A stretch of DNA of 64,000 bases, taken from positions 1,049,982 through 1,113,981 of the forward strand of contig NC_009976.1 of the NCBI RefSeq assembly GCF_000018585.1, given 5' to 3'. Within the stretch, counting starts at the first letter, position 1. The number at the start of each line of letters is the position of its first letter. Positions 30,627-39,748 of the stretch are shown here, piece after piece. Source of the stretch: Prochlorococcus marinus str. MIT 9211 (GTDB taxonomy: Bacteria > Cyanobacteriota > Cyanobacteriia > PCC-6307 > Cyanobiaceae). Under the pieces are notes generated by a model, which saw only the letters and a program-made list of their open reading frames with translations, was not told where the DNA came from and did not search any database. The position numbers and the translations under genes are program-made.

Positions 30627-30866
30627 CTAATTATTTTTTTTATTTGGGTATAATCTAGCTATTTTTTTTACCTGTTCAGATATAACTAGCTCTTTTGCCT
30701 TTTTATCGGCTAGTGAATCACTGCCTTGACTTGCATTAAAAAAAATAAAAAAGATCATACCAGTAAATAATATCCCAATCGATAATATTAATATACCTAG
30801 AGGCTCTGTAGGAGCTAAGAACTCATACCCCAAAGAATTACCACTCATAATTTCATAATAAGGCAT
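30627..30866 (-). CDS. Small membrane protein, 79 residues
   Basis: ATG at 30866. MPYYEIMSGNSLGYEFLAPTEPLG is followed by one membrane helix (about residues 25-43, ILILSIGILFTGMIFFIFF) and a basic tail with KKAKELVISEQVKKIARL. No family. It precedes the acidic gene by 43 bp on the same strand. Confidence 0.5.
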   Translation of the reverse strand: MPYYEIMSGNSLGYEFLAPTEPLGILILSIGILFTGMIFFIFFNASQGSDSLADKKAKELVISEQVKKIARLYPNKKNN

Positions 30867-31042
30867 TTGTGTATGTACCTGTTGTTAGCATTTTATAGGT
30901 TTTTTAAGGTTCTAATGAACAATTACCTTTATATTAATTGATATCAATGAAATTATAGAGCTTGGGGAATACGTAAGAATGTTGCAAGTCCATGAAAGAA
31001 TGATTCTATAGCTTCCTATCAGCATTAATCAAAATTGATCCT

Positions 31043-31675
31043 ATGGAACTAATCGCTAGTTACCGCACAAAAGGATTTGAGGCTGTTGCTGATGGAGTTA
31101 TGTCTTTTTTCGATAGACGTATTGATTTACAGCATAGAGGGATTGCCTTTGGCTATGACACAGCTGAGCTTTCAGAGCCAGCAAAAGTTTCAACCGACAT
31201 AAGTCTTGTAGCAATTGATCGTTCAGACCCTGAGTCATTTGCACTATCAGAAGTAATCATTAGAGGCGTAAATGCTGGACTAAAAAAGTATTTAGACGAT
31301 CGTCCGCTATTTAAAGAATGCACACCTGAAAAATCGCTTTTTGTAAATCCTATCTTTAATTTGCAACGCTATGCGCCAGGAGAAGGTTTTAAGAAATGGC
31401 ATTATGACTGGACTACCAGTAATGAGGCCACAGAACCAGTCCATCGACTACTTGCATGGATACTCTATTGCAATGATCTCAGCTCAGCAGGAACAGAGTT
31501 TCACTGGCAAAAACATTATGAGGAGGCAGAGCGAGGCAAGCTATTAATCTTTCCAGCAGGTCCCTCACATATTCATAGAGGGCGAGTTAATAAAATCGGT
31601 ACTAAAACAATTGCCACTGGCTGGATAAATGCAGGGCATAAAGATGCCTATATAGCCCGATTGGCCAACTCTTAA
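31043..31675 (+). CDS. 2-oxoglutarate/Fe(II)-dependent oxygenase
   Basis: 210 residues from an ATG. The metal triad is H120-x-D122 in 'KKWHYDWTTSN' and the distal His near 178 in 'FPAGPSHIHRGRV'; Lys188 in 'KIGTKTIATGW' would bind 2-oxoglutarate. The jelly-roll strands are visible around them, as in prolyl-4-hydroxylase-like enzymes. The substrate could be a protein side chain or a small molecule. It is followed 24 bp later by an AEC permease on the same strand. Confidence 0.85.
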   Translation: MELIASYRTKGFEAVADGVMSFFDRRIDLQHRGIAFGYDTAELSEPAKVSTDISLVAIDRSDPESFALSEVIIRGVNAGLKKYLDDRPLFKECTPEKSLFVNPIFNLQRYAPGEGFKKWHYDWTTSNEATEPVHRLLAWILYCNDLSSAGTEFHWQKHYEEAERGKLLIFPAGPSHIHRGRVNKIGTKTIATGWINAGHKDAYIARLANS

Positions 31676-31699
31676 ATGTAAGCGTATAGATAGATAATA

Positions 31700-32617
31700 A
31701 TGAATGTCATAAGTCTCCTGACAGAATTAATACCGTGTCTACTAATAGGGTATCTACTTGGGAAGTTCAATGAAAATCTATCGGTAGTTATTGCTAGACC
31801 GTTAATCAATTTTGGAATACCAATCAGCTTAATGGGCTTATTACTTAAAGTCGGTCTTAAGATGGATTTAATAGAGTCGGCGTTAATGGCATTGGTAGCC
31901 ATTGGGATTTTAATGACAATATTAGTTGTAATCCCACAGCTTAGAGAGAGTATTTCATGTAAAACATTGCAACTAGGTAGCGGGTTTGGGAATACAGGTT
32001 ACTTCGGGATTCCAGTAGCACTTACGCTCCTTCCAAGTCAAGCCCTAGGTTACAGCATAGGCTTTGACCTTGGAGCAACGTTATTTATTTGGAGCCTCGG
32101 GCCATTGCTCTTAGGAGGTGATGCACATCAATTACTCGGATCGAGGAATTGTAATGGAGTGCTTAAAGCTTTAATTAAGAGTCCAGCTAGTAAAGGGTTG
32201 ATAGGAGCCCTATTAGTTCAAGTCAGTCCTTGGCATATACAGTTAACATCTTTCCTATGGGGACCATCAAAAATCGTAATAATCCTCGCACTTGTCGTAG
32301 TCGGCATGAGATTAGGTTGGATAGGAACGTCTACCAGTTCATCTATTAGAACAAAATTGAGAGTTATCAAATTAAGTTTGATAATGAAATTACTAGGTCT
32401 TCCTTCTTTAATGTTTTGTCTATGTCTACTACTCAAATTACCAAATCTCATGCGCAACGCATTGGTTCTACAATCAGCCGCTCCTACTGCGATATCAATA
32501 TTATTAATCTCTCAAGCGAACTCACATGAGGAAGAAAAGGCATCAAGCCTAGTCGTGTTTAGCACAATCTTTGCTTTAATTACCATACCGTTATGGTCCT
32601 TGATCCTAAAGATCTAA
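31700..32617 (+). CDS. AEC-family permease (auxin efflux carrier-like)
   Basis: 305 residues from an ATG, about ten membrane helices. 'RPLINFGIPISLMGLLLKVGL' (helix 2) and 'LGSGFGNTGYFGIPVALTLLP' (helix 4) are the AEC family's N-P and GN-x-G-x-GIP segments. Bacterial members export or import small organic anions such as malate; the substrate is not predictable. It is the second gene after the 2OG oxygenase. Confidence 0.88.
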   Translation: MNVISLLTELIPCLLIGYLLGKFNENLSVVIARPLINFGIPISLMGLLLKVGLKMDLIESALMALVAIGILMTILVVIPQLRESISCKTLQLGSGFGNTGYFGIPVALTLLPSQALGYSIGFDLGATLFIWSLGPLLLGGDAHQLLGSRNCNGVLKALIKSPASKGLIGALLVQVSPWHIQLTSFLWGPSKIVIILALVVVGMRLGWIGTSTSSSIRTKLRVIKLSLIMKLLGLPSLMFCLCLLLKLPNLMRNALVLQSAAPTAISILLISQANSHEEEKASSLVVFSTIFALITIPLWSLILKI

Positions 32618-32718
32618 ATAGTCCTTAACTTGCTACCCTTAAAGAAAGTTCTTTCATGATTGTTGCAGAATTACTCTATAAAGAACTAAAAAGAGTTCCA
32701 CAACATTGAGATAGATTT

Positions 32719-33033
32719 ATGAGAACAAAAATGTCTCCAAGAAGAGCACTTGCTACTGCAACACTGATGGCAATTTTCCCAACAGGGGTTTTTGTTATCG
32801 GATCAAATAAATATTCAGCTTATAATTGCAATCAAATCTCAACCAAGCTTGAAATCTCTTCCAAAGAAAAAAAAAGTTTTGAGCTCGAATGCAATGAATC
32901 GCTTAAGAAGTCTCAATGGCTAGCCTTTTATTATGTCTTGTTCACATCAATTCTTGTAAATTGGCCTGTCATACGTTGGCTGGATGATAGGCAATGGTAC
33001 AGAGAGTGGATCAGGGAAGAAGATAATAGCTAA
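32719..33033 (+). CDS. Two-helix membrane protein, 104 residues
   Basis: ATG at 32719. A helix near residues 9-27 (ALATATLMAIFPTGVFVIG) is followed by a Ser/Lys/Glu-rich loop with two Cys (YNCNQ, LECNE) and a second helix near 69-86, then a WREWIREEDNS end. If the loop is outside, the two Cys could form a disulfide. Function unknown. Confidence 0.5.
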   Translation: MRTKMSPRRALATATLMAIFPTGVFVIGSNKYSAYNCNQISTKLEISSKEKKSFELECNESLKKSQWLAFYYVLFTSILVNWPVIRWLDDRQWYREWIREEDNS

Positions 33034-33086
33034 ACACAAAATAAGACAGTCCCAATATTGTTGATTTCTATTATCCGAAAGTTTCT

Positions 33087-33272
33087 CTACACATTTTTTT
33101 TCAAGACCCACCGATATAGATAGAATACAGCTACTCCTGTTAAGGCATAAGGGAGTAGATCATGAAGGGCTAAAAGCAATATATAAAACAATAGTCCCCA
33201 AACAAGACTCTTCTTAAGCAGAAGTTGATTCTCTTCGCTAAGACCATTCCACGTTTTAAGCAAGGATTCCAT
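33087..33272 (-). CDS. Small membrane protein, 61 residues
   Basis: ATG at 33272. A helical soluble part (LKTWNGLSEENQLLLKKSLV) precedes two short hydrophobic stretches (WGLLFYILLLALHDLLPYALTGVAVFYLYRW) and a KKNV tail. No family recognised. Convergent with the gene at 32719, divergent from the ABC-F gene. Confidence 0.5.
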   Translation of the reverse strand: MESLLKTWNGLSEENQLLLKKSLVWGLLFYILLLALHDLLPYALTGVAVFYLYRWVLKKNV

Positions 33273-33458
33273 TTGTGTTCAAACTTATATGCTTTCATAC
33301 TTGCAGCTTTGGACCCATTTGCAATATCTAACACCACAAAATAGACCTAAGATGTCTTGGTTTAATTGTCATGTCTTAAGTGAGAGCTGCGGAGGAGCTT
33401 TAGACTGGTAAACAATACTGATTCATTTGGAGCCTATTGATCAAATGAGCAATGTTAT

Positions 33459-35393
33459 ATGACTTTAATAAGCCTTATTAATGCCTCTAAAGACTTTGGT
33501 ATTCGGAGTCTTTTTACAAATCTGGACCTTCACATAAGCCAAAAAGAAAGACTTGGTTTGATTGGCCCAAATGGAGCTGGAAAGTCTACTCTTTTAAAGA
33601 TACTTGCTGGTATTGAGCCTCTCCTAGAGGGTGAAAGACTTTGCTCACCGTCATTAAAAATCTCACTAGTTGGGCAAGAAAACAAACTAAATAAAGACAA
33701 GACAATTCTGGAAGCCGTTCTTGAAGGCTGCGGAGAAAAGCGAGATTTATTGATTCGCTTCAATAAACTTACAAGTGCGGTTGCAAAAAATCCCCAACAA
33801 AAAAACTTACTAGCTCAACTGGGACATACAAGCGAGCTAATGGATACAGCCAACGCATGGAATCTCGAACAACAATGCAAAGAAATTCTCAGAAGGCTCG
33901 GGATTCATGACCTAGGAATACCAATAGGAGAGTTATCTGGTGGTTATCAAAAACGAATAGCGCTTGCCTCCGCATTAGTAGCCAATCCTGATGTATTACT
34001 TTTAGATGAGCCAACAAATCACTTGGATGCTTCAGCAGTTGAGTGGCTTCAAAGTTGGCTAGATACTTATAAAGGCGCCCTTGTGCTTGTAACTCACGAT
34101 CGATACGTGCTTGACAAGGTTACGAAAAGAATGATTGAAGTTAATAGTGGAATAGCCAGGAAATACTCAGGAAACTATACAAATTATCTTCAGCAAAAAG
34201 TTCAGGAGGAGTACTCTGAAGCAGCTAGCAAGAAAAAATTTCAAGGTATTTTAAGGAAAGAATTATCTTGGTTAAGACAAGGGCCAAAAGCAAGAAGTAC
34301 AAAGCAAAAGGCTCGCCTTCAAAGGATTGCTGATATGCAAGCAAAGCCTATTAATCAACCGAAGCAAACTTTAGAAATACATTCGCTCAGCAAAAGGATA
34401 GGGAAAATAGCAATCGAAACAGAAGCTCTTCGATTAACAATTGATGGGAAAGAGAAGAGCCCAGTTCTTTTTGATGAATTTACTTATAGTTTTAGCCCAG
34501 AAGATAGAGTGGGTATTATTGGACCAAACGGAAGTGGAAAGTCGACTCTTTTAGACCTAATAGATGGGAGAAGGACTCCAAATGGAGGATTAATTCGATT
34601 AGGCGAAACGGTTAAAATTGGTTACCTTGACCAGCACACCAATGATTTAAATACTGGTAAAGGCTTGCAAAGAAAGGTTATTGATTTTATTGAAGAAGCT
34701 GCAATTAGAATAAATACAGGGAAACAACAAATCACTGCATCCCAATTACTAGAAAGATTTCTTTTTTCTCCTGAGCAACAACATAGTCCCCTCAACAAGC
34801 TTTCAGGAGGAGAGAAGAGGAGACTTAGCCTATGCAGATTGCTTATTCAAGCTCCAAATATATTACTTTTAGATGAGCCAACTAATGATTTAGATATAAA
34901 TACATTGAGTGTACTGGAAGATTTCATTGAAGATTTCAAAGGCTGTGTTGTTATTGTTTCACACGACCGTTATTTTTTAGATCGTACAGTCGATATAATA
35001 TTCAACTTTGAGTCTGGGAAGTTAAGAAGATATCAAGGGAATTACAGTTATTTCCTAGAGAAAAAAAATGCACAAAATACTAATGAAAAGAAGAAAGTTA
35101 ATAGCATTAAAAAAGTTGGTAAAAACTCAAACATTGCTATAAAGAATACTAGCCAAGAAAAGAATGATTATGAGAGAAACAAACCAAGGAGGCTTACCTT
35201 TAAAGAATCAAGAGAGCTTAAAGAATTAAACGAAGAATTACCTAAACTAGAAGAGATAAAGTCTTTATTAGAATCTAAGATTGCAAGTGGGGCAGGAGAT
35301 ATCATTAAGAATAGTTTAGAGCTTGCTCAAATAATTGAGAGTCTTGAGAAGGCAGAGACCAGATGGATTGAGCTCAGTGAGCTTAACGAATAA
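33459..35393 (+). CDS. ABC-F family ATPase (Uup-like)
   Basis: 644 residues from an ATG. Two ABC domains without membrane segments. Walker A is 'GPNGAGKST' (about residue 36) and 'GPNGSGKST' (about 354); signatures are 'LSGGYQKR' and 'LSGGEKRR'; Walker B is 'LLLDEPTNHLD' and 'LLLDEPTNDLD'. The C-terminus from about 580 is a helical, charged coiled coil as in Uup. ABC-F proteins act on ribosomes or on DNA repair intermediates in the cytosol. Confidence 0.95.
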   Translation: MTLISLINASKDFGIRSLFTNLDLHISQKERLGLIGPNGAGKSTLLKILAGIEPLLEGERLCSPSLKISLVGQENKLNKDKTILEAVLEGCGEKRDLLIRFNKLTSAVAKNPQQKNLLAQLGHTSELMDTANAWNLEQQCKEILRRLGIHDLGIPIGELSGGYQKRIALASALVANPDVLLLDEPTNHLDASAVEWLQSWLDTYKGALVLVTHDRYVLDKVTKRMIEVNSGIARKYSGNYTNYLQQKVQEEYSEAASKKKFQGILRKELSWLRQGPKARSTKQKARLQRIADMQAKPINQPKQTLEIHSLSKRIGKIAIETEALRLTIDGKEKSPVLFDEFTYSFSPEDRVGIIGPNGSGKSTLLDLIDGRRTPNGGLIRLGETVKIGYLDQHTNDLNTGKGLQRKVIDFIEEAAIRINTGKQQITASQLLERFLFSPEQQHSPLNKLSGGEKRRLSLCRLLIQAPNILLLDEPTNDLDINTLSVLEDFIEDFKGCVVIVSHDRYFLDRTVDIIFNFESGKLRRYQGNYSYFLEKKNAQNTNEKKKVNSIKKVGKNSNIAIKNTSQEKNDYERNKPRRLTFKESRELKELNEELPKLEEIKSLLESKIASGAGDIIKNSLELAQIIESLEKAETRWIELSELNE

Positions 35394-35546
35394 GAAAGAC
35401 TGTGATTGATTGAAAAATCAATTTTCTCTATATCCATAACAAGAATTCACACATTAGATATATAGATAGTTTGCTTTAGCTAAGTTATATATTAATAAGC
35501 CCTTAACCCTATTATCTGAAAAGCTATTTCCATCTATTATTTAGAA

Positions 35547-35735
35547 ATGGGATCTTTTTCTAAGGCTCTTGATTTAAATGGAGCAAATACGACTACTTCA
35601 ATTGTCTTGACGACAATGGTCATATTTCTTGTAGTTCTTGTCGCTGGACTGTCTTTGACATTTATTAGGCAGCTTAATTCCGTTAAAAAAAGTCAGCCGC
35701 TGAAATCTATAGACAAAAGACCTAAAGGGTTTTAA
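35547..35735 (+). CDS. Small membrane protein, 62 residues
   Basis: ATG at 35547. A polar N-terminus (GSFSKALDLNGANTTTS) precedes one helix (about residues 19-40, IVLTTMVIFLVVLVAGLSLTFI) and a basic tail (RQLNSVKKSQPLKSIDKRPKGF). The positive tail predicts an Nout-Cin orientation. No named family. Isolated between the ABC-F and SYLF genes. Confidence 0.55.
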   Translation: MGSFSKALDLNGANTTTSIVLTTMVIFLVVLVAGLSLTFIRQLNSVKKSQPLKSIDKRPKGF

Positions 35736-36005
35736 AGGTAGTCAAAAATAAGACATGTAGCTACCTAAAGAATTCTCTAAACTTAACCTGGCAAATCATC
35801 TGCCAAAGTTTTCACTGGATTGCTATGGAGGAGACAACTGTATTTGCAAGTTTAATAATAAGCCATCGATAATTTATTTTACTTGAATTTCAATAGATCA
35901 AAAGCTGCACACTATTGAGACGAAATTGGGAGAAGGAGTTGATGACTATCATCAACCTATTTCAATGGCACAAAGTAGGAGTCAAATCATAAGTAATGAT
36001 GTTAA

Positions 36006-36563
36006 TCATTTATAAGGTGAAAAATTAAACTTTTGGCCGCCAATACTTGCCTCGTACATCAATCCTCCCTTTGACAAAGTCAAAACTCCGACACCATCAC
36101 TATATGCCGCTTCTGTTGCTGCACCTTCAGTTATCAGTGCAGCACTTGCTGATGCGCCAAATTCGAACTTCCCTTGAGTGAATCTATCTGTATCACTTTT
36201 ATTCTTAAAGAAAATAATTTGGCTGAAAGCTTGCCCCCCTAGCTGAAAGCCTACTGAGACTTGTGTCATAGACGTTGATCCAATTGCCTTACATTTTTGA
36301 AAGACTTCCCCATCCCCGCGAGCTCCACCAATTCCAATGCCACCTTTTACAACATTTGGGAAGACAGCATATGCATTGGATTGTTTAAAGTAGTTCTTTA
36401 ACCTTGGCACCTCTTTAAACTTCTCAAGAGCAATCAGGCTTCTTTTAGTGGCGCCTTCTTCAGATATACATTGCCTCAGTGCTGATTGAGCATCATTTTG
36501 CAAAGCACCACTTAGTCCAACAATAGATATCAATAAGATAGATCTTAAATCAAGTCTTCTCAT
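36006..36563 (-). CDS. Exported SYLF (YSC84-like) lipid-binding domain protein
   Basis: 185 residues from an ATG. After a hydrophobic export signal (residues 8-20, SILLISIVGLSGA) come 'AYAVFPNVVKGGIGIGGARG' (about 63-82), 'QVSVGFQLGGQAFSQIIFF' (about 101-119) and 'GVLTLSKGGLMYEASIGG', the hallmark SYLF segments. In other organisms SYLF domains bind phosphoinositides or membranes; bacterial members are secreted and of uncertain role. Likely periplasmic. No operon partner. Confidence 0.88.
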   Translation of the reverse strand: MRRLDLRSILLISIVGLSGALQNDAQSALRQCISEEGATKRSLIALEKFKEVPRLKNYFKQSNAYAVFPNVVKGGIGIGGARGDGEVFQKCKAIGSTSMTQVSVGFQLGGQAFSQIIFFKNKSDTDRFTQGKFEFGASASAALITEGAATEAAYSDGVGVLTLSKGGLMYEASIGGQKFNFSPYK

Positions 36564-36731
36564 TTAGAATCTTTAAAAAAACCATCTCCTAATATTAATA
36601 CCTAAACGTTCAATACACACTACATAAAACCTAGCCTTTGCCCTTAGTTTGATAACATCTTGGAGCGTTAAACAAAATAAAGCCTCTTAGGTAAAACCCT
36701 CATAATATGTATGCATGCATCAATAAGTTCG

Positions 36732-36917
36732 ATGGGAGAAGCTAAAAGGAGAAAAGAGCAGGGCCTTCCACCCAAGGAAAAGAAAAGAGAGAAGATTGAA
36801 GAAAAGTCAAATTTACTAAGCAAGTTTTTCAAAAGTCCTAGATTTGGCTTATATCTTGGAGCGGTTTTTATTATTTACTTAATTTACGACGCAATCCGCT
36901 TCTACACGCATGGCTAA
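36732..36917 (+). CDS. DUF2839 family small membrane protein
   Basis: 61 residues from the ATG at 36732, preferred over 36711 because MGEAKRRKEQGLPPKEKK is the family's conserved N-terminus. A basic cytosolic segment is followed by one helix near the C-terminus (FGLYLGAVFIIYLIYDAI). DUF2839 proteins are found in cyanobacteria and have no known function. The strong basic N-terminus may bind nucleic acid or membrane surface. Confidence 0.85.
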   Translation: MGEAKRRKEQGLPPKEKKREKIEEKSNLLSKFFKSPRFGLYLGAVFIIYLIYDAIRFYTHG

Positions 36918-37055
36918 TTTAGAGGTCATAAGTGTCTCTTAAGAGCATGGGTCTTGATCGATCATATTTTTTGACACTTTTCATCAGCCTACAAAGCACA
37001 AGAATAGTTATGGTTAATTTAGTCGACAGAACCCTTTTCCCATGCAGCAAAACTT

Positions 37056-37221
37056 CTAACCGCCTTCACTTTCTATCTGAACAATCTGATTATCTAGAAT
37101 AGGTTGACTTTGTAGGGAAATCTCTTCTATCTCTTCCTCTAGAGATTGCTTTGGATAACTACACCCTGTTATTACTATTGCCAGAAAAATATTGGACCAG
37201 TTGAAGTAAGGAGTGTTTCAT
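37056..37221 (-). pseudogene. Frameshifted small lipoprotein gene remnant
   Basis: On the minus strand the frame from 37217 to a TAG at 37056 encodes FLAIVITGCSYPKQSLEEE and an acidic tail. 'AIVITGC' is a good lipobox. It has no ATG, GTG or TTG start in frame; an ATG at 37221 lies one base out of frame and runs into a stop after 20 codons. A single-base shift would join the ATG to the lipoprotein, so a decayed gene or a sequencing error is likely. The rest of the 450 bp between 36918 and 37370 shows no gene. Confidence 0.4.
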
Positions 37222-37370
37222 AACATCCAGAAAAGAAATTTATTAGATATGTCTGCAATCATCATAAATAAAACTAATATTTAAGGTTAGAGCGGCTAAG
37301 ACCCAACTTCAAAAATTGAAGCAGACTTCTAAGTATATAGTAAATTTAGAACTAACTTAAGCAATTAATT

Positions 37371-37553
37371 ATGGCAGGCCTTCAATTAGCAAAGGAAGAC
37401 AAAATTATTTTTGGGGTTTGCAAAGGTCTTGAAAATTCTAGAAGAGGCTCTGCATTCCTTTGGCGAATTATTTTTATAGTTTCAACGTGCACATTAGGTT
37501 TCCCATTCTTGATTTATATAGGCTTAGCCTTATTCCTACCAAAATCAAAATAA
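37371..37553 (+). CDS. PspC-domain small membrane protein
   Basis: 60 residues from an ATG. 'EDKIIFGVCKGLENSRRGSAF' is the PspC motif (GVCxGLA-like), followed by 'LWRIIFIVSTCTLGFPFLIYIGLALFLP', the hydrophobic part ending in the P-x-x-x-Y-x-x-L-x-x-x-x-P pattern. PspC in other bacteria activates the phage-shock response at the inner membrane; here it stands alone without PspA or PspB nearby. Probably membrane-stress related. Confidence 0.85.
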   Translation: MAGLQLAKEDKIIFGVCKGLENSRRGSAFLWRIIFIVSTCTLGFPFLIYIGLALFLPKSK

Positions 37554-37774
37554 AAGTAATCTTTAAACATTAAACAAGAACTCCATTGCATCAGGCTATG
37601 ACTAGCGTTTGACCGTCTAAAAAGTGGCTAGACCAAACACGAAAAAAGTTAGACTAAATTCTCAATGGTTAGACAAGCTTTAAGACGGAATTAAGACAGG
37701 TTGGTATAGCACTGAGAACCATGAATTCTTTTAAAATTTCTCCTTGAACTGAGTTGAGTCTCCATAATTGAGAT

Positions 37775-37909
37775 ATGAAACGCTTACTACTTCCCCTACT
37801 CGCTGCTCTTGCATTACCTACTGCTTTGTTGAGTATTGGAATCCCTGCGATTGGCATGGATACAAACCTTAGCTTGAATCAATTAAAACATTTAGAACGA
37901 ACATACTGA
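37775..37909 (+). CDS. Signal-peptide-only ORF, possible remnant
   Basis: Read directly: ATG at 37775, TGA at 37907-37909, 44 residues. MKRLLLPLLAALALPTALLS is a strong signal peptide of a kind common in picocyanobacteria, but almost no mature protein follows (MDTNLSLNQLKHLERTY). It may be a truncated exported protein or a secreted microprotein. Short gagac-type repeats lie just upstream. Confidence 0.4.
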   Translation: MKRLLLPLLAALALPTALLSIGIPAIGMDTNLSLNQLKHLERTY

Positions 37910-38008
37910 CATCTTTAAAGAGAAGATTGATCACCAAAAAAGTAAAAGATTTATTTGAAGAATATCAAATAATGATTAATGATGATTAAACCTTAATCTA
38001 TTAACCTC

Positions 38009-38197
38009 TTGGAATCATCTAGCTTTCACCCTACACCTTATCTAATGATAGGAATTATTTTATTTTTCTTATTTGGTTCAGTAGCATATGGAATGTACAA
38101 CTCATTTGGTCCTGGCGCCAAAGGATTGACAGATAGTATTGATGAACATGCACGTATGCATGAATTAGGCATTGCTCATACTCATGGAGACAACTAA
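38009..38197 (+). CDS. PsbN-like small membrane protein
   Basis: 62 codons from a TTG; an internal ATG at residue 13 is an alternative. One membrane helix (about residues 12-32, LMIGIILFFLFGSVAYGMYN) is followed by 'SFGPGAKGLTDSIDEHA' and a His-rich end. The segment FGPxxKxLxDxxDEH is close by eye to the C-terminus of PsbN (FGPPSxxLxDPFxEH), the PSII assembly factor. It is longer than PsbN and not next to psbH or psbT, so it is probably a paralogue rather than the canonical PsbN. Confidence 0.6.
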   Translation: MESSSFHPTPYLMIGIILFFLFGSVAYGMYNSFGPGAKGLTDSIDEHARMHELGIAHTHGDN

Positions 38198-38203
38198 AGT
38201 TTA

Positions 38204-38383
38204 ATGTCTTATTTAAATGATTCTTACTTAAAGCAAATGGCTGAATCGGCTATTTTCTTCAATTCAGACTACAGCTTAATGGCATTCATCCTTATATTAA
38301 CTACTGCATTTTTACTAGGATTCTCTTTTATAATAATATTCCTGAGTCTAAACAGGAATAGTTTTGTGCACCTAAAAGATTAG
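38204..38383 (+). CDS. Small membrane protein, 59 residues
   Basis: Read directly: ATG at 38204, TAG at 38381-38383, six bases after the PsbN-like gene. A polar N-terminus (MSYLNDSYLKQMAESAIFFN) precedes one helix (about residues 26-49, MAFILILTTAFLLGFSFIIIFLSL) and NRNSFVHLKD. Tight spacing suggests co-translation with the PsbN-like gene. Confidence 0.55.
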   Translation: MSYLNDSYLKQMAESAIFFNSDYSLMAFILILTTAFLLGFSFIIIFLSLNRNSFVHLKD

Positions 38384-38538
38384 GAATCTGTCAAAAATAA
38401 ATCAATTAATCATCGAAAATCATTCAAAAGACGTTTTAATCAATTAAAAGTATTTGATATGATCAAGTTTCTGACTATTTGCAAGAGGATAATTATAATA
38501 AAAGGATAGTCAAATGAACTGTGCAAGAAGGGATCTGC

Positions 38539-39630
38539 CTATACATTAAACAAGAATTCCATTACGTCACCCTCTTCTACGACATAGTCCTTACCTTCAC
38601 TTCTTAACCAGCCTTTGCTCTTTGCTTCAACGAAAGAACCTGCTTCCAACAGCTTTCTATATCCAATAGTTTGCGCCCTAATAAATCCTCTTTCAAAGTC
38701 AGTATGTATTACTCCTGCAGCCTGAGGTGCTGTCATTCCTTGCTTAATAGTCCAAGCTCTGCTTTCCTTTTCTCCAGTGGTGAAGTATGTTTGCAATCCC
38801 AAAAGATCATAAGAAGTTCTTATAAGGCTTTGTAGTCCACCTTCTTTAACGCCTAGATCATTTAAGTAATCTAATCTCTCTTGTTCTCCTAAATCAATTA
38901 GTTCTGATTCAACTTGTGCTGAAATTTTCACATTCTGAGAGCCTTGAGAGACCGCAAAATCATTGACTTTAGTTGAGTAAGCATTCCCTATAGCTATATC
39001 ATCTTCGGTTAAATTACTAGCGTAAATAATAGGTTTGGATGTAAGTAGACCTAAAGGTTTAACCAAAATCCTTTCTTCATCTTGTAAATCTACCTCTCTA
39101 GCTGCACCACCCTGTTGAAGTGTCAGATTGATTCTTTCTAAAGCTGCATATTCAAGTTGAGCGTCCTTATTAATTCTGATCTGTTTCTGTAGTCTCTCTT
39201 TTCGTTTCTCTATTTGAGCAAGATCAGACAAGCCAAGCTCTAAATTGATTATTTCAATGTCTCTAATAGGGTCTACTGAACCAGAGACATGGATAACATT
39301 CTCATCTTCAAAGCACCGAACCACATGAACTATCGCATCTACCTCTCTTATGTTTGCAAGGAATTTGTTCCCTAAACCTTCTCCCTGACTAGCACCTTCA
39401 ACAAGTCCTGCAATATCAACAAACTCAATTCTTGCAGAGATTATCTCCTTACTAGAACTAAGCGCTGCAAGTAAGTTAAGCCTTTCATCAGGAACTGCAA
39501 CTGTCCCAATATTTGGTTCAATAGTACAGAATGGGAAGTTAGCTGCTTGAGCCTGAGCATTCGCTACCAAGGCATTAAATAAAGTTGATTTCCCAACGTT
39601 TGGCAGGCCAATGATTCCAACTTTCAGCAT
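38539..39630 (-). CDS. ychF: Redox-regulated ATPase/GTP-binding protein YchF
   Basis: 363 residues from the ATG at 39630 (MLKVGIIGLPNVGKST); an upstream extension has no support. G1 'GLPNVGKST' (residues 8-16), G3 region 'VDIAGLVEGASQGEGLGNKF' and the C-terminal TGS domain ending 'KSKGWLRSEGKDYVVEEGDVMEFLFNV' (in parts). YchF is an Obg-family protein that prefers ATP and binds ribosomes. Typical length. Head to head with the efflux adaptor gene. Confidence 0.97.
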   Translation of the reverse strand: MLKVGIIGLPNVGKSTLFNALVANAQAQAANFPFCTIEPNIGTVAVPDERLNLLAALSSSKEIISARIEFVDIAGLVEGASQGEGLGNKFLANIREVDAIVHVVRCFEDENVIHVSGSVDPIRDIEIINLELGLSDLAQIEKRKERLQKQIRINKDAQLEYAALERINLTLQQGGAAREVDLQDEERILVKPLGLLTSKPIIYASNLTEDDIAIGNAYSTKVNDFAVSQGSQNVKISAQVESELIDLGEQERLDYLNDLGVKEGGLQSLIRTSYDLLGLQTYFTTGEKESRAWTIKQGMTAPQAAGVIHTDFERGFIRAQTIGYRKLLEAGSFVEAKSKGWLRSEGKDYVVEEGDVMEFLFNV

Positions 39631-39748
39631 AAGAAAAGCTCTTGAGCGATATGCAAACACTAATTTGATTAAAATAAACCCTCTTGGGAGGCTTAACCAA
39701 CAAAATATGATTAAGGCCATCTCTTCTAATCAAAAACGATTTTATTAA

